A stretch of DNA of 64,000 nt, taken from the NCBI RefSeq assembly GCF_000424005.1, contig NZ_AUJB01000004.1:27590-91589 (forward strand). The letters are read 5' to 3'. The position numbers and the translations under genes are program-made. How positions within the stretch are numbered: the stretch's first letter is position 1; every line of letters begins with the position of its first letter. Below, piece by piece: positions 50,769 through 59,963 of the stretch. Below the pieces are notes generated by a model. It ran no database searches. It was not told the DNA's origin and worked only from the letters and a program-made list of their open reading frames with translations. This DNA is from Pseudobutyrivibrio ruminis CF1b (lineage in GTDB: Bacteria; Bacillota; Clostridia; Lachnospirales; Lachnospiraceae).

Positions 50769-51225
50769 TATTACTATTTTTTCCTAAACCATTAGCCCAA
50801 ACCATGGACTCTATTGCACGGGCCACCCTGATAGCATCAATTGCTTCCATGGCACGCTTATAATCTGCCTCCTGCTTTTCATACATGGCAGAAAAATCCT
50901 TTTGCTTTTGTTCAAACTCCTGCTTACGGCGTTCCTTCTGCTTTGCAGCTTTTTTCTGGAAAGCAGCATAATCTGCACTGCTCGCTGGCTTTCTGGTGTT
51001 AGATTTGCCCATAACTCTGGTATGGGTCAAAACCTTTCCTCTGGACTCAGTCATAAGAAACTGATAAGCCTCTGTAATCCTGTTGTACAAAGTGGCATCC
51101 TCCATACCAGTCACATCTGGATGACACCTCTTTACCAAATCCTTATAAGCAGCCTTAATCTTCTGCTCTCCTGCATCTGGGCCCAACCCCAGTACTCGAA
51201 GCGCCTCAACTCTCGTTTTTATCAT
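50749..51225 (-). CDS. J-domain (DnaJ-like) protein
   Basis: A 158-residue protein. Residues about 5-65 are a J-domain: EALRVLGLGPDAGEQKIKAAYKDLVKRCHPDVTG with the essential HPD triad. The remainder (about 75-140) is a highly charged helix rich in Lys, Glu and Gln. There is no Gly/Phe region or zinc finger, so it is a type III J-protein, probably a DnaK partner. It overlaps folC (20 nt) and the MATE gene (20 nt). Confidence 0.88.
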   Translation of the reverse strand: MIKTRVEALRVLGLGPDAGEQKIKAAYKDLVKRCHPDVTGMEDATLYNRITEAYQFLMTESRGKVLTHTRVMGKSNTRKPASSADYAAFQKKAAKQKERRKQEFEQKQKDFSAMYEKQEADYKRAMEAIDAIRVARAIESMVWANGLGKNSNNDVNEE

Positions 51226-52426
51226 AACCAGCCCCCAATATTTCCCCTATAAAATAAAGTGAACCAAAAACTATTACCTTCTCATTATATGTTTTTGCTA
51301 AAGCCAGTGCTGAAGTGTAAGATTCACAGGCCTGAGCCTCTACCCCGATGGACTCAATAGCCTCTGCCAGTTCCTTAGCCTGCAATGCACGTTCTGAATC
51401 AACTGTGACAGTAAAAATACGTGATGCAACAGGTGCAACAATCTGCGCCATCTCCACATAATCTTTATCCGCCATTACTGCCATTATAAATGAAAACTTC
51501 TCATTTGGAAATTCCGCCTTCAAACTATCACAAAGCGCAGTTACTCCTGATGGATTGTGAGCACCATCCACTAGAATATATGGAGATTCAGAGATGACAT
51601 GCATCCTTCCAGGCCATACTGCATTTGCAAGTCCCTTTGCAATCGTCTGATTATCCACAATCATTTTCAGATTCTTGATTGTTTCCACAGCAACTGCCGC
51701 ATTTCTTCTCTGATATCCACCAAATAAACCTAGTTTTAAATCACACTCTACCTCAGTAGCATGAACCAAATCGCACCCCAACTCATCACAGCGAGCCTCG
51801 ATTACAGCAGAAGCCTCTTCATCCATCTGGCCAATCACAACTGGAACACCCGGCTTGATGATGCCAGCTTTTTCTCCAGCGATAGCTGCAAGAGTGTCTC
51901 CCAAATACTGAGTGTGTTCCAATCCAATAGAAGTAATTGCGCATACCTCCGGAAGCTGACTAAGCCCATTTGTGGAATCCTTGGCGCCGCCAAGACCTGT
52001 CTCTAAGACCACATAATCTACCTGCTGCTCTTTGAAATAAACCATGGCCATGGCCAGCCAGTAATCAAACATGGTAGGCTCCAGCTTAAGCTCCATAGAA
52101 AGAAGCTGCTGTCCTATCCTCGTGACATCTTCACGAGAAATCTGCTTACCATCTATCTGTATTCGCTCGGTGTAATCTATAAGGTGAGGCGATGTAAATA
52201 AGCCTACCTTAAAATGTTCTGAAGACGCAAAAGAAGCAGCCTGCAAGATGCTACTTACAAAAGCTGCTACTGATCCTTTTCCGTTGGTACCGGCAATGTG
52301 GATGATGTGCAGCCCCATTTCAGGATGGCCTAAAACCTCCATAAATTCCTGGGTAACATCCCTTCCACATGCCTTTCCAAATCGGCGTTTATTATCTATT
52401 GTGTGTACTACCTGCTCGTATGTCAT
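51206..52426 (-). CDS. folC: Folylpolyglutamate synthase / dihydrofolate synthase
   Basis: A 406-residue Mur-ligase-type enzyme that adds glutamate to folates. The P-loop HIAGTNGKGSVAAF, FTSPHLIDYTERI, ETGLGGAKDSTN and the later LVDGAHNPSGV motif are all characteristic of FolC, and the length is normal. It follows the degV gene by nine nt. A functional link with thyA-folA at 23,386-24,735 exists in the folate pathway. Confidence 0.95.
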   Translation of the reverse strand: MTYEQVVHTIDNKRRFGKACGRDVTQEFMEVLGHPEMGLHIIHIAGTNGKGSVAAFVSSILQAASFASSEHFKVGLFTSPHLIDYTERIQIDGKQISREDVTRIGQQLLSMELKLEPTMFDYWLAMAMVYFKEQQVDYVVLETGLGGAKDSTNGLSQLPEVCAITSIGLEHTQYLGDTLAAIAGEKAGIIKPGVPVVIGQMDEEASAVIEARCDELGCDLVHATEVECDLKLGLFGGYQRRNAAVAVETIKNLKMIVDNQTIAKGLANAVWPGRMHVISESPYILVDGAHNPSGVTALCDSLKAEFPNEKFSFIMAVMADKDYVEMAQIVAPVASRIFTVTVDSERALQAKELAEAIESIGVEAQACESYTSALALAKTYNEKVIVFGSLYFIGEILGAGYDKNES

Positions 52427-52435
52427 TATATTATT

Positions 52436-53272
52436 CTAGACCACAAGAATTACTCCACCGTCATTTGCATACATAGTGCTGACGCCTCTCATATCTACAA
52501 TAAAGATATCCTTAAATGTGGCCAACGACTCCATTTTTTTCTTTAATGTTAAAGCACGATCTGGACAGTTGCAATGAGAAATCGCAAGAATCTTATTCTC
52601 ACAATCTGTAGTAACATCCATAACGCACTTTGTCATCTTATCGATAGTCTGATTCATTCCACGGCCCTTTGCAAGCTGCTGAATGTAACCAGTGTCTGTA
52701 GAACCCATCACAGGCTTAATATTAAGTGTCTCGGCGATAGCTGCCTTTAATCCAGACAAACGTCCTGACTTTCTGAATGTCTCAAGTGTCTCGAGAACAA
52801 AGAAAGTATGCTGATTTTCAATGTAGGCATCTACTGCTTCAATAACCTGCTCAAAGGACATGCCAGCGTTCTCACACTCGGCAATTTTAAGAGCAATCAA
52901 TGTCTCTCCAATAGAAGCTGACTTTGAATCGAAAACATGAATATTCTTAGACTCATCGTCCTCCTCATATAAATCCTTTCCAAGGCATGCACTGTTATAT
53001 GAACCTGAAAGCTGAGCTGAAAGTGTGACTACATAAACATTCTCTGCATCACAATCCATCTCAACCATATATGCATTAGGTGATGGACAAGCTGACTTTG
53101 GTGCATTAGGGCTCTCTGCTACAGCCTTAATGAAGCTTGCCTGATCAAAACTATCATCATCTATAATCTGCTGCTCGTCAATCTCAAGGGTAAGAGGTAC
53201 ATTTACAAAATGACCATCCTTTTTCATCTCCTCTGTAAGTTCGCCGCAGCTATCAAGAATAATTTTATACAT
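52436..53272 (-). CDS. DegV family fatty-acid-binding protein
   Basis: A 278-residue protein. The sequence YKIILDSCGELTEEM, VVTLSAQLSGSYNSACLG, and LKPVMGSTDTGYIQQLAKGRG-like segments are typical of DegV/FakB proteins, which bind fatty acids and present them to FakA kinase. The start is ATG 53272; the ORF is open for 19 more codons with no better site. First gene of the degV-folC-J-domain-MATE run. The ligand is unknown. Confidence 0.9.
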   Translation of the reverse strand: MYKIILDSCGELTEEMKKDGHFVNVPLTLEIDEQQIIDDDSFDQASFIKAVAESPNAPKSACPSPNAYMVEMDCDAENVYVVTLSAQLSGSYNSACLGKDLYEEDDESKNIHVFDSKSASIGETLIALKIAECENAGMSFEQVIEAVDAYIENQHTFFVLETLETFRKSGRLSGLKAAIAETLNIKPVMGSTDTGYIQQLAKGRGMNQTIDKMTKCVMDVTTDCENKILAISHCNCPDRALTLKKKMESLATFKDIFIVDMRGVSTMYANDGGVILVV

Positions 53273-53379
53273 GTTACCTGGTAATCCTCCGCTTTTTCTA
53301 CCGACATTATAGCACGAGGCCTGTTCCACGTAAATAGTTTTTATTCTTGCAACATGTAGTTTTTAAAACTACATGTGTA

Positions 53380-54537
53380 TTATTCACCTTTTGTCCACTG
53401 AATTGTAAGGACATTTGCGTTTTCATCTAGTAAATAGTACACAGAGTTTAAGCCTCTACAATAATCAGATAGGTGATTTTCATCTATAAAGTAGTTAATA
53501 ACCTGAGAATATAGGTCAGAATTACTAAACTTTAAAGATATTTCTGCCTCACCGCTTTCGTAGGACTGTGACAATCTGTTTCCTATAGAATCAACGCCAA
53601 ACCAGTCGTAGTATAAGCCCTCGTGAACGTAGTAATTGTCTGCATTAGACAAACACTCAGGCACCTCAAATCCCACTGTAATCACATGGTTCTGACTGAT
53701 TTCCTCAGTAGTCATGGCAAAGTATGCATAGTTAACTCTCTTTGCGGTATCGTTGTTTCCATCCATGTACTTACTATTACCCCAGGTAACATCCATATAA
53801 TAGTAAGCACCGTCAAGATAAACCAAATTCCATGCATGGCTCTCGCCATTTGCAGTTCCAGTGATAATAGTGCTTTTTATACCAAGCTTATCCAAAAGAT
53901 ACCAGGCGGAATCTGCATATCCCTGACAAACAGTGGATCGATATAAAAATACACTAAGGATATTCTGGTTCTCTTCACTGTCAGTGTTGTAATCTACATT
54001 TTCAATTAAAGTCTCAAACACATATAATGCTTTGTCAAAATCTGAAGCATTCTCGCTGATACCTGCTAACCATTCATCGGCAGTAGCATCAACTGAGGCC
54101 TGATACACATCTCTCTGGTCTTTTGACATTGTGTATTTTGGTGAAAATTCGATGCTCACAACAGTGCCGTCGCTGGTGTAAGTATTGTACTTATATCCGC
54201 TGACCCAGAATAAATTTCCGTAGTCCGCCATCACTGCTTCATAAGCTCTCTGAAGCACATCACTACTCTTCGTTGTAACAGTAACTTTCTCTTTATATTC
54301 TGTTATACAATTGTAAATCTGATCATAAGTGACCTGACTTTCCTCATCTATATGCTGATAGGCGTATCTATCAAATGAAACGCTCTCAACCACTACAGGC
54401 TCATCCAACATCGGGTTTGACTGAGTCAAATCCTTCACTTTATAGTTCTGAAGGAAATAGCATGCAATGGCAAATATCCCTGCGGCAATTACAAGGGAGG
54501 TAAGCGTCCTAAACAAAAATCTAACTAATCTTTTCAA
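53380..54537 (-). CDS. Membrane-anchored transglutaminase-like protein
   Basis: A 385-residue protein with an N-terminal membrane helix (about 12-30) and an outer region. The transglutaminase-like core (about 170-290) has Cys in RSTVCQGYADSAWYLL, His in GESHAWNLV and Asp in YYMDVTWGN, the usual triad order. The function, perhaps peptidase or crosslinking at the surface, is unknown. Start TTG 54537 with AGGAGG seven bases upstream; longer readings would run through the cspA terminator. It is distinct from the similar-class protein at 40,816. Confidence 0.83.
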   Translation of the reverse strand: MKRLVRFLFRTLTSLVIAAGIFAIACYFLQNYKVKDLTQSNPMLDEPVVVESVSFDRYAYQHIDEESQVTYDQIYNCITEYKEKVTVTTKSSDVLQRAYEAVMADYGNLFWVSGYKYNTYTSDGTVVSIEFSPKYTMSKDQRDVYQASVDATADEWLAGISENASDFDKALYVFETLIENVDYNTDSEENQNILSVFLYRSTVCQGYADSAWYLLDKLGIKSTIITGTANGESHAWNLVYLDGAYYYMDVTWGNSKYMDGNNDTAKRVNYAYFAMTTEEISQNHVITVGFEVPECLSNADNYYVHEGLYYDWFGVDSIGNRLSQSYESGEAEISLKFSNSDLYSQVINYFIDENHLSDYCRGLNSVYYLLDENANVLTIQWTKGE

Positions 54538-54553
54538 AAAAATCCTCCTAAAA

Positions 54554-54588
54554 ACAAAGGCAGCGTAATATCGAAATATTACGCTGCC
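54554..54588 (-). terminator. Terminator of the cold-shock gene
   Basis: GGCAGCGTAATAT (54559-54571) pairs perfectly with ATATTACGCTGCC (54576-54588), followed on the minus strand by TTTGTTTTT. It sits about 95 nt past the cspA stop and just before the next ribosome site. Confidence 0.88.
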
Positions 54589-54682
54589 TCTCCCCTTAAT
54601 CACATGTTTGTATTGCCTTTAAAGCCCGTTTTTCATAACAAAACCAAAGGTACCCAAAAATAATGATTAACTGTGGTGCCTA

Positions 54683-54886
54683 TTAACGTACAACTGTTAC
54701 GTTAACAGCCTGTGGTCCCTTTGCACCATCGGTTACTTCATACTCAACTGTTGCACCCTCTTCAAGAGTCTTGAATCCCTCTGAGTTGATGCCGCTGAAG
54801 TGAACGAATACGTCCTTGCCTTCTTCGTCTGAGATAAATCCGTAGCCCTTAGAATTGTTGAACCACTTAACTGTACCTTTGCTCAT
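54683..54886 (-). CDS. cspA: Cold-shock protein
   Basis: A 67-residue OB-fold RNA chaperone. [15 protein letters not shown] (RNP1) and VFVHFSGI (RNP2) are intact and the length is standard. An AGGTAC-type ribosome site precedes ATG 54886. The region upstream (54,887-55,097) is AT-rich and may hold a long leader, as is common for csp genes; no clear structure was seen by eye. Confidence 0.96.
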   Translation of the reverse strand: MSKGTVKWFNNSKGYGFISDEEGKDVFVHFSGINSEGFKTLEEGATVEYEVTDGAKGPQAVNVTVVR

Positions 54887-55097
54887 GCTAAAGTACCTCC
54901 AATATATTACTTGCCGAACTCTGCTCGACTAAAGATAGTTTAGCAAAAGACTTTATTAAAGTAAAGAAAATGTCCGAATTTTTTGTACAAATTTTCCAAA
55001 ACGTTATCAATTAAAGCTTTTATGCAACAATATTAATTTTCATAACTGCGTTCAACAACTTATCTAACATTGTTGTTTTTTTCACAGGTGTTTTTAT

Positions 55098-56603
55098 CTA
55101 ATTTGCAGCTACTCTTTCTGGTATCATTCCGGCCGTTCTGACCATAATTTTGGGACCACCTTTTTTCTCGATGTAGTCCTCTGTGATAATAACCTGACCG
55201 ATATTATCATCCTTAGGAATCTCATACATGATATCAAGCATGAACTCTTCTATTATAGAACGGAGTCCACGGGCACCGAGTTTCTTATCAAGTGCCTTTC
55301 TTGCGATAGCATGAAGTGCCGCATCCTCAAACTCAAGCTTTACTTCATCAAGCTCTAAAAGCTTCTCGTACTGCTTGATAATAGCATTCTTTGGCTCTCT
55401 TAAGATGCGAACAAGCATATCCTCATCAAGCATCTCTGTAGCAAATACGATAGGAAGGCGTCCGATAAACTCTGGAATCATTCCGAATTCTCTTAAATCT
55501 TCTACAGTAACCTTCTGAAGAATGTTCTTATCATCGTCGTACTTATCCTTCAGATCTGCCATAAAGCCCATTGATGAATGCTTATTAAGTCTTGCCTTTA
55601 TGATTTCGTCCATTGCTGGGAAAGCTCCACCGCAGATGAACAGAATATTTCTTGTGTTAATAGTAGTGGTAGGTACCATTGCATTCTTGCTAGAAGCTCC
55701 GATAGGTACTTCAACATCAGCTCCCTCTAAGAGCTTGAGCATACCCTGCTGCACTGACTCTCCACTAACATCACGCTGATTAGCGTTCTTCTTCTTTGCA
55801 AGCTTATCAATCTCATCGATGAAAATGATACCCTGCTGACAACGCTCAACATCATTTCCTGCTGCTGCAAGAAGCTTGCTTACAACTGACTCGATATCAT
55901 CGCCGATATAACCAGCCTCTGTAAGAGATGTGGCATCTGTGATAGCAAGAGGTACATCAAGAAGTCTTGCAAGGGTACGAACAAGATATGTCTTTCCTGA
56001 ACCTGTAGGTCCAAGCATAAGCATGTTTGACTTCTCAATTTCGATATCGTCCATTGTGCCTGTGGCTACACGCTTATAGTGATTATAAACAGCTACAGAC
56101 ATAACCTTTTTTGCATAATCCTGTCCAACCACATAATCATCAAGCATAGCCTTAATCTTGTGTGGTGGAATGATGTTATTAATATCGATAGCTGGAGCTG
56201 GTCTGTCTTCCCTAGCCTTGCCTGATGCTGCACCATGAGCATTCTTAACCTTTGGGCCTTCTCCAAAGAGACTGCCAAGATTTAAAAAGCTGATGTTTGG
56301 CATCTTGTTCATATCCATATTGCTCTTGGAATTGTCGCCACCGCCAAAGCCAAAGCTTCCCATGGAATCAAAAGTGCGCTGCATACATTCATTGCATACA
56401 CCCATTCCTGGAGCCATCTTGATAAGTGGACCACAGATAGTATCTGGTCTGTGACACATATAACAAAACTCGGTAGGCTTCTTATCGTTATTATCATCTG
56501 AAGAGTGGTTATCGTTGTCTACAGTAGTATCTACTACTTCGTCAGCGTTAACAACTTCACTTGTTTCCTCTGGGTCAAATTCTCTAAAATCCTGATCTGA
56601 CAT
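55098..56603 (-). CDS. clpX: ATP-dependent Clp protease ATP-binding subunit ClpX
   Basis: A 501-residue AAA+ unfoldase. The N-terminal zinc finger is CYMCHRPDTICG...CNEC (about 47-75), preceded by 45 acidic residues that normal ClpX lacks. After a Gly/Asn-rich linker comes the AAA+ domain: Walker A LMLGPTGSGKTYLVRTLA, Walker B IIFIDEIDKLA, the pore-loop region GYIGDD and the RLNKHSSMGF region. It is about 80 residues longer than usual because of the N-terminal and linker extensions. No clpP is nearby. It is the last gene after gdpD and the lipase-like gene. Confidence 0.94.
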   Translation of the reverse strand: MSDQDFREFDPEETSEVVNADEVVDTTVDNDNHSSDDNNDKKPTEFCYMCHRPDTICGPLIKMAPGMGVCNECMQRTFDSMGSFGFGGGDNSKSNMDMNKMPNISFLNLGSLFGEGPKVKNAHGAASGKAREDRPAPAIDINNIIPPHKIKAMLDDYVVGQDYAKKVMSVAVYNHYKRVATGTMDDIEIEKSNMLMLGPTGSGKTYLVRTLARLLDVPLAITDATSLTEAGYIGDDIESVVSKLLAAAGNDVERCQQGIIFIDEIDKLAKKKNANQRDVSGESVQQGMLKLLEGADVEVPIGASSKNAMVPTTTINTRNILFICGGAFPAMDEIIKARLNKHSSMGFMADLKDKYDDDKNILQKVTVEDLREFGMIPEFIGRLPIVFATEMLDEDMLVRILREPKNAIIKQYEKLLELDEVKLEFEDAALHAIARKALDKKLGARGLRSIIEEFMLDIMYEIPKDDNIGQVIITEDYIEKKGGPKIMVRTAGMIPERVAAN

Positions 56604-56632
56604 AATAAATCTCCTTACAATTTTCCATAGCT

Positions 56633-57598
56633 CTAATTCTCGTAATAATCGAAAATCTTTTTATAATAGTCCTGAATGATTTCATCAGTGGCATTGAATA
56701 TCTCGTGCTTGCTGCCTTCAAAGACAATAAGCTTGCAATCCTTAACCTTCTGACAAAACTGCTCCTGGGCATCTCCCATAACGAGAGTGTCCTTGGATGC
56801 TTGCATTAGTATAACAGGAATTTCTATCAAATGGGCGTTTTTTAGAATTTTTTTAGAAACATTAAGCGCCTCTCTAATCCATGCGAAGCTGGCACCGTTT
56901 GTGCGATAGTGAGGCTCCCTCTCACGCTCATTATACTGATAGGTATATCTGGCCTTTGACATAGCTGAACAACGAGGATATTTAAATGTGTGGTCATAGT
57001 CGTGATGCTTTGGCAAATATCTCTTGCTGAACATTGGAAGATATGACAATATGCACACCAGCGTTGCCACGAATTTATTAATATTATGTGTGGCCAGCCT
57101 AATCATTGGAGATGTAAGTACTGCCTTTTCAAACACCTTCGGATATTTTTCCAGGTATCTGGCACCAACCGCTCCACCCATAGAATGTGCGAAAAGGTAC
57201 AGATGGCCAGACTTGCTTTCTGGTATTACGATTTTCTCTATGAACTGGTTAAAGTCCTTCACGTAGTTATCAAATCGGTCTACGTATACTTTTGAGTAAC
57301 CATCCACCTGCCTGTCCGAGAATCCATGTCCCCTGTGTTCCAAAATAAATACGGAATATCCCATCTTGTAAAAATAGTACATTGTCTCGGTGAACTTTGT
57401 GGAGAATTCACAGTAGCCGTGGCTGATGACAATGGAAGCCTTTTCCACGGGATTAATCATCATCTGATAATGAAGATTCATCCCATCCGTATTTACGAAG
57501 TAGCCATCCTCTAATTTCCCATTCATAAATGGGAGAATCGTCTCCTGAACAGCACTGGCAAAATCTTCGTCTTTTATAAATATATCCTGAAAATCCAT
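56633..57598 (-). CDS. Alpha/beta hydrolase (lysophospholipase-like)
   Basis: A 321-residue hydrolase. VISHGYCEFSTKF supplies the oxyanion-hole region, LFAHSMGGAVGARYLEKYP the nucleophile Ser, and a late Asp (DTLVMGDAQ) and His (GSKHEIFNA) complete the triad. This pattern matches the monoacylglycerol lipase/lysophospholipase branch. No signal peptide is seen, so it is cytoplasmic. It lies 17 nt after the GDPD gene, and the two could act in sequence on lysophospholipids, an inference from the neighbourhood. Confidence 0.88.
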   Translation of the reverse strand: MDFQDIFIKDEDFASAVQETILPFMNGKLEDGYFVNTDGMNLHYQMMINPVEKASIVISHGYCEFSTKFTETMYYFYKMGYSVFILEHRGHGFSDRQVDGYSKVYVDRFDNYVKDFNQFIEKIVIPESKSGHLYLFAHSMGGAVGARYLEKYPKVFEKAVLTSPMIRLATHNINKFVATLVCILSYLPMFSKRYLPKHHDYDHTFKYPRCSAMSKARYTYQYNEREREPHYRTNGASFAWIREALNVSKKILKNAHLIEIPVILMQASKDTLVMGDAQEQFCQKVKDCKLIVFEGSKHEIFNATDEIIQDYYKKIFDYYEN

Positions 57599-57615
57599 AA
57601 GTCTTTCCCCTGTAT

Positions 57616-58446
57616 TTATTTCTGGTTATATTTAGCTACAATCTCAAGTGCGGTATCAGGATAGTTTGTAATGATGCCATCAATTCCCATCTCACAAGCC
57701 ATCTTCATATACTGCTTTGAATTAATGGTCCAGCTGTTAATCTTGAGACCATATTCATGGCAGCGCTCTACATAATTTGGATACTGCACATTGTAAAGGG
57801 CCGGATGAAGAGCCTCTACTCCATGGTCCCTTCCGTACTCTGGCATATCGAGTGTACCATCCATATAAAGGAAACCTGTGTGAGCTTCAGGATCAAGCTC
57901 CTTCACCTTCATGATGCTGTAATGATTGAATGAAGAATAAATTACTCTGTCCTCCATATCAAACTCCTTAGTCATGGCGATGATATCCTTCTCGATATCC
58001 TCATAGAAATAAACACCATTCTTAATCTCAATGTTAATATGAAGATTGGTAGGCTTAATCAACTCGAAAACTTCACGCATTGTAGGAATATCGGCGTGTG
58101 GACAAGCCTCCGGCATAGTTGCATTGTAATTGTAACGGCGAAGCTCCTCCAATGTATAATCTCTGACGTAACCATTTCCATTGGAAGTTCTGTCTATCTT
58201 TTCATCGTGGATAACTACCAGCTGGCCATCCTTAGTCTTGTGGATATCAAGCTCGATTCCATAAGCGCCCATCTCAACAGCCTTCTGAAAAGCTGGAAGT
58301 GTATTCTCTGGTAAATATCCGCTGGCACCTCTGTGTGCCCAAACTACTGGTGTTCCCATAGAAGCGTTCCCCCCTTTTGTTCGTCCTGATACACGATACC
58401 AGGACAATCTGATTCTATCGCATGCTCTTTTTAATTTCTTATTCAT
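57616..58446 (-). CDS. Glycerophosphodiester phosphodiesterase
   Basis: A 276-residue TIM-barrel enzyme that splits glycerophosphodiesters into glycerol-3-phosphate and an alcohol. The motifs VWAHRGASGYLPENTLPAF, YGIELDIHKTKDGQLVVIHDEKIDRTSNG and the later NIEIKNG hold the catalytic His pair and metal-binding Glu/Asp. A 30-residue basic N-terminal extension without a clear signal peptide precedes the barrel. First gene of the gdpD-lipase-clpX run. Confidence 0.93.
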   Translation of the reverse strand: MNKKLKRACDRIRLSWYRVSGRTKGGNASMGTPVVWAHRGASGYLPENTLPAFQKAVEMGAYGIELDIHKTKDGQLVVIHDEKIDRTSNGNGYVRDYTLEELRRYNYNATMPEACPHADIPTMREVFELIKPTNLHINIEIKNGVYFYEDIEKDIIAMTKEFDMEDRVIYSSFNHYSIMKVKELDPEAHTGFLYMDGTLDMPEYGRDHGVEALHPALYNVQYPNYVERCHEYGLKINSWTINSKQYMKMACEMGIDGIITNYPDTALEIVAKYNQK

Positions 58447-58534
58447 AAATTATGTCCTTCCATTTGATGATTATTTTAATTATAGTCAAATCCGGTCTAA
58501 TAATAAAGGACTCCCTACTCGGGAGCCCCATAAG

Positions 58535-59866
58535 TTAATCCATATCTTCAAAGGCCTCTAAGCCTTTCTTGGCCTCCACATTTACATCGCCATGCTTTAC
58601 AAAAAGCATCGTTATAAATGCAAGGAAAGCAAATAATGTGGCATATGGGAACAATGTCATGTATCCCACATGGGCAAGCAACCAACCTGCCACAATCGGT
58701 GTGACAATCTGGGCTGCCATTGAAAATGTATAATAATATCCTGTAAATTTACCGCTTTCGGAATCTCTGCACATTTCAAGAACCATAGGCAGGGAGTTTA
58801 CATTTATGAAAGCCCAGCCTGCGCCCATTGTTGCAAAGAACAAATATAAAATCGGTGAAAATGTACTGCTTATTATCGTATATACGAATCCAGCAAAGAA
58901 GCTGCCTCCCAGGAAAATAATTCCAAGAAGTATAGTCTTCTTTCGACCAATCTTTGATGCCAGCATACCTGATGGTATAAAGAACACAATAGCTCCTGCA
59001 TTTGCCACAAGCATACATCTGGATGCATCACCAAGTGCCATATCCCACATCTTTACAGCGTAGGTGGTAAACCATGTCTCCATGCCATTGTACGCTATAA
59101 ACCAAAGAGCTACAGATAAAAGCAAAAATCTTAAAGAACGTCTGACCTCAGCCGGAAGAACCTCATTGCCACTTTCATCTTCCACCGAAAGATTCTCCTC
59201 TGGATGAAGAAGCTCGTAGTTTTCCACCTGCTTCCTCATATTTACCTCATCTACATTTGCCATAACAATGAGGAGTGATACAAGCATAATGCCTGCCACA
59301 ACAAAGAAAATCAGCATATAATTTACATGTGGTAAATCCCTTGTCTTTGATGCTGGATAGAATATTGCTGCAACAATCAGGTAGACGATGCCGCCAAGGG
59401 CCCCCATAAGATTGATGATTGCATTGGCTCTTGAGCGAAGTGGCTTAATGGTACAGTCTGCCACAAGGGCTACTGTAGGGCTGCGATAGGTGCCCATTGC
59501 CACAAGAAGCGCGCCAAGAATTCCAATGAAAAGAACCTCTTTCCCCAAAGATGGATTTGCATAGTAGCTGTTATCCACAAGTGGAAGCATCAACATCAAC
59601 ACTACTGCTGCAATAGTTCCATACAAATAAAATGGCTTACGTCGACCCATTTTGTTTTTGCATTTATCTGACACTGCTCCAAAAAACGGAAGCAGAAACA
59701 GAGCAAAGACATTGTCCATTGCCATAATTATACCTGAGATGGTCTCATTCAAATGAAATGTATTTGTGAGCACCAAAGGAATCAGGGCGTTATACATTTG
59801 CCAGAATGCGCAGATGCTTAAGAAGCCGAAGCCCATCTGCACAGTCTTCTTCACATCAAATTTCAT
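58535..59866 (-). CDS. Major facilitator superfamily transporter (GPH/SLC45-like)
   Basis: A 443-residue membrane protein with about 12 helices. The start TVQMGFGFLSICAFWQMYNALIPLVL and the loop GAVSDKCKNKMGRRKPF, with the conserved D-x-x-G/RRKPF, are typical of sugar:cation symporter (GPH) and SLC45-like carriers. The substrate, probably a sugar or glycoside, is not certain. The start is taken as the ATG near 59866, with a run of G residues as ribosome site; a GTG at 59902 gives a longer form. Confidence 0.87.
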   Translation of the reverse strand: MKFDVKKTVQMGFGFLSICAFWQMYNALIPLVLTNTFHLNETISGIIMAMDNVFALFLLPFFGAVSDKCKNKMGRRKPFYLYGTIAAVVLMLMLPLVDNSYYANPSLGKEVLFIGILGALLVAMGTYRSPTVALVADCTIKPLRSRANAIINLMGALGGIVYLIVAAIFYPASKTRDLPHVNYMLIFFVVAGIMLVSLLIVMANVDEVNMRKQVENYELLHPEENLSVEDESGNEVLPAEVRRSLRFLLLSVALWFIAYNGMETWFTTYAVKMWDMALGDASRCMLVANAGAIVFFIPSGMLASKIGRKKTILLGIIFLGGSFFAGFVYTIISSTFSPILYLFFATMGAGWAFINVNSLPMVLEMCRDSESGKFTGYYYTFSMAAQIVTPIVAGWLLAHVGYMTLFPYATLFAFLAFITMLFVKHGDVNVEAKKGLEAFEDMD

Positions 59867-59963
59867 ATTCAATTCCCCCCCAATATAAAATACGCAACTC
59901 ACCCAAGGTTTACATGCTCCCGCTTGCCTAGTCTATGATGAGTTGCTCATTTAATTTCCCAAT

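Noticed and set aside
54538..54603. Longer N-terminus for the transglutaminase-like protein
   Set aside because: The extra codons translate the terminator hairpin of the cold-shock gene; TTG 54537 with AGGAGG is better.
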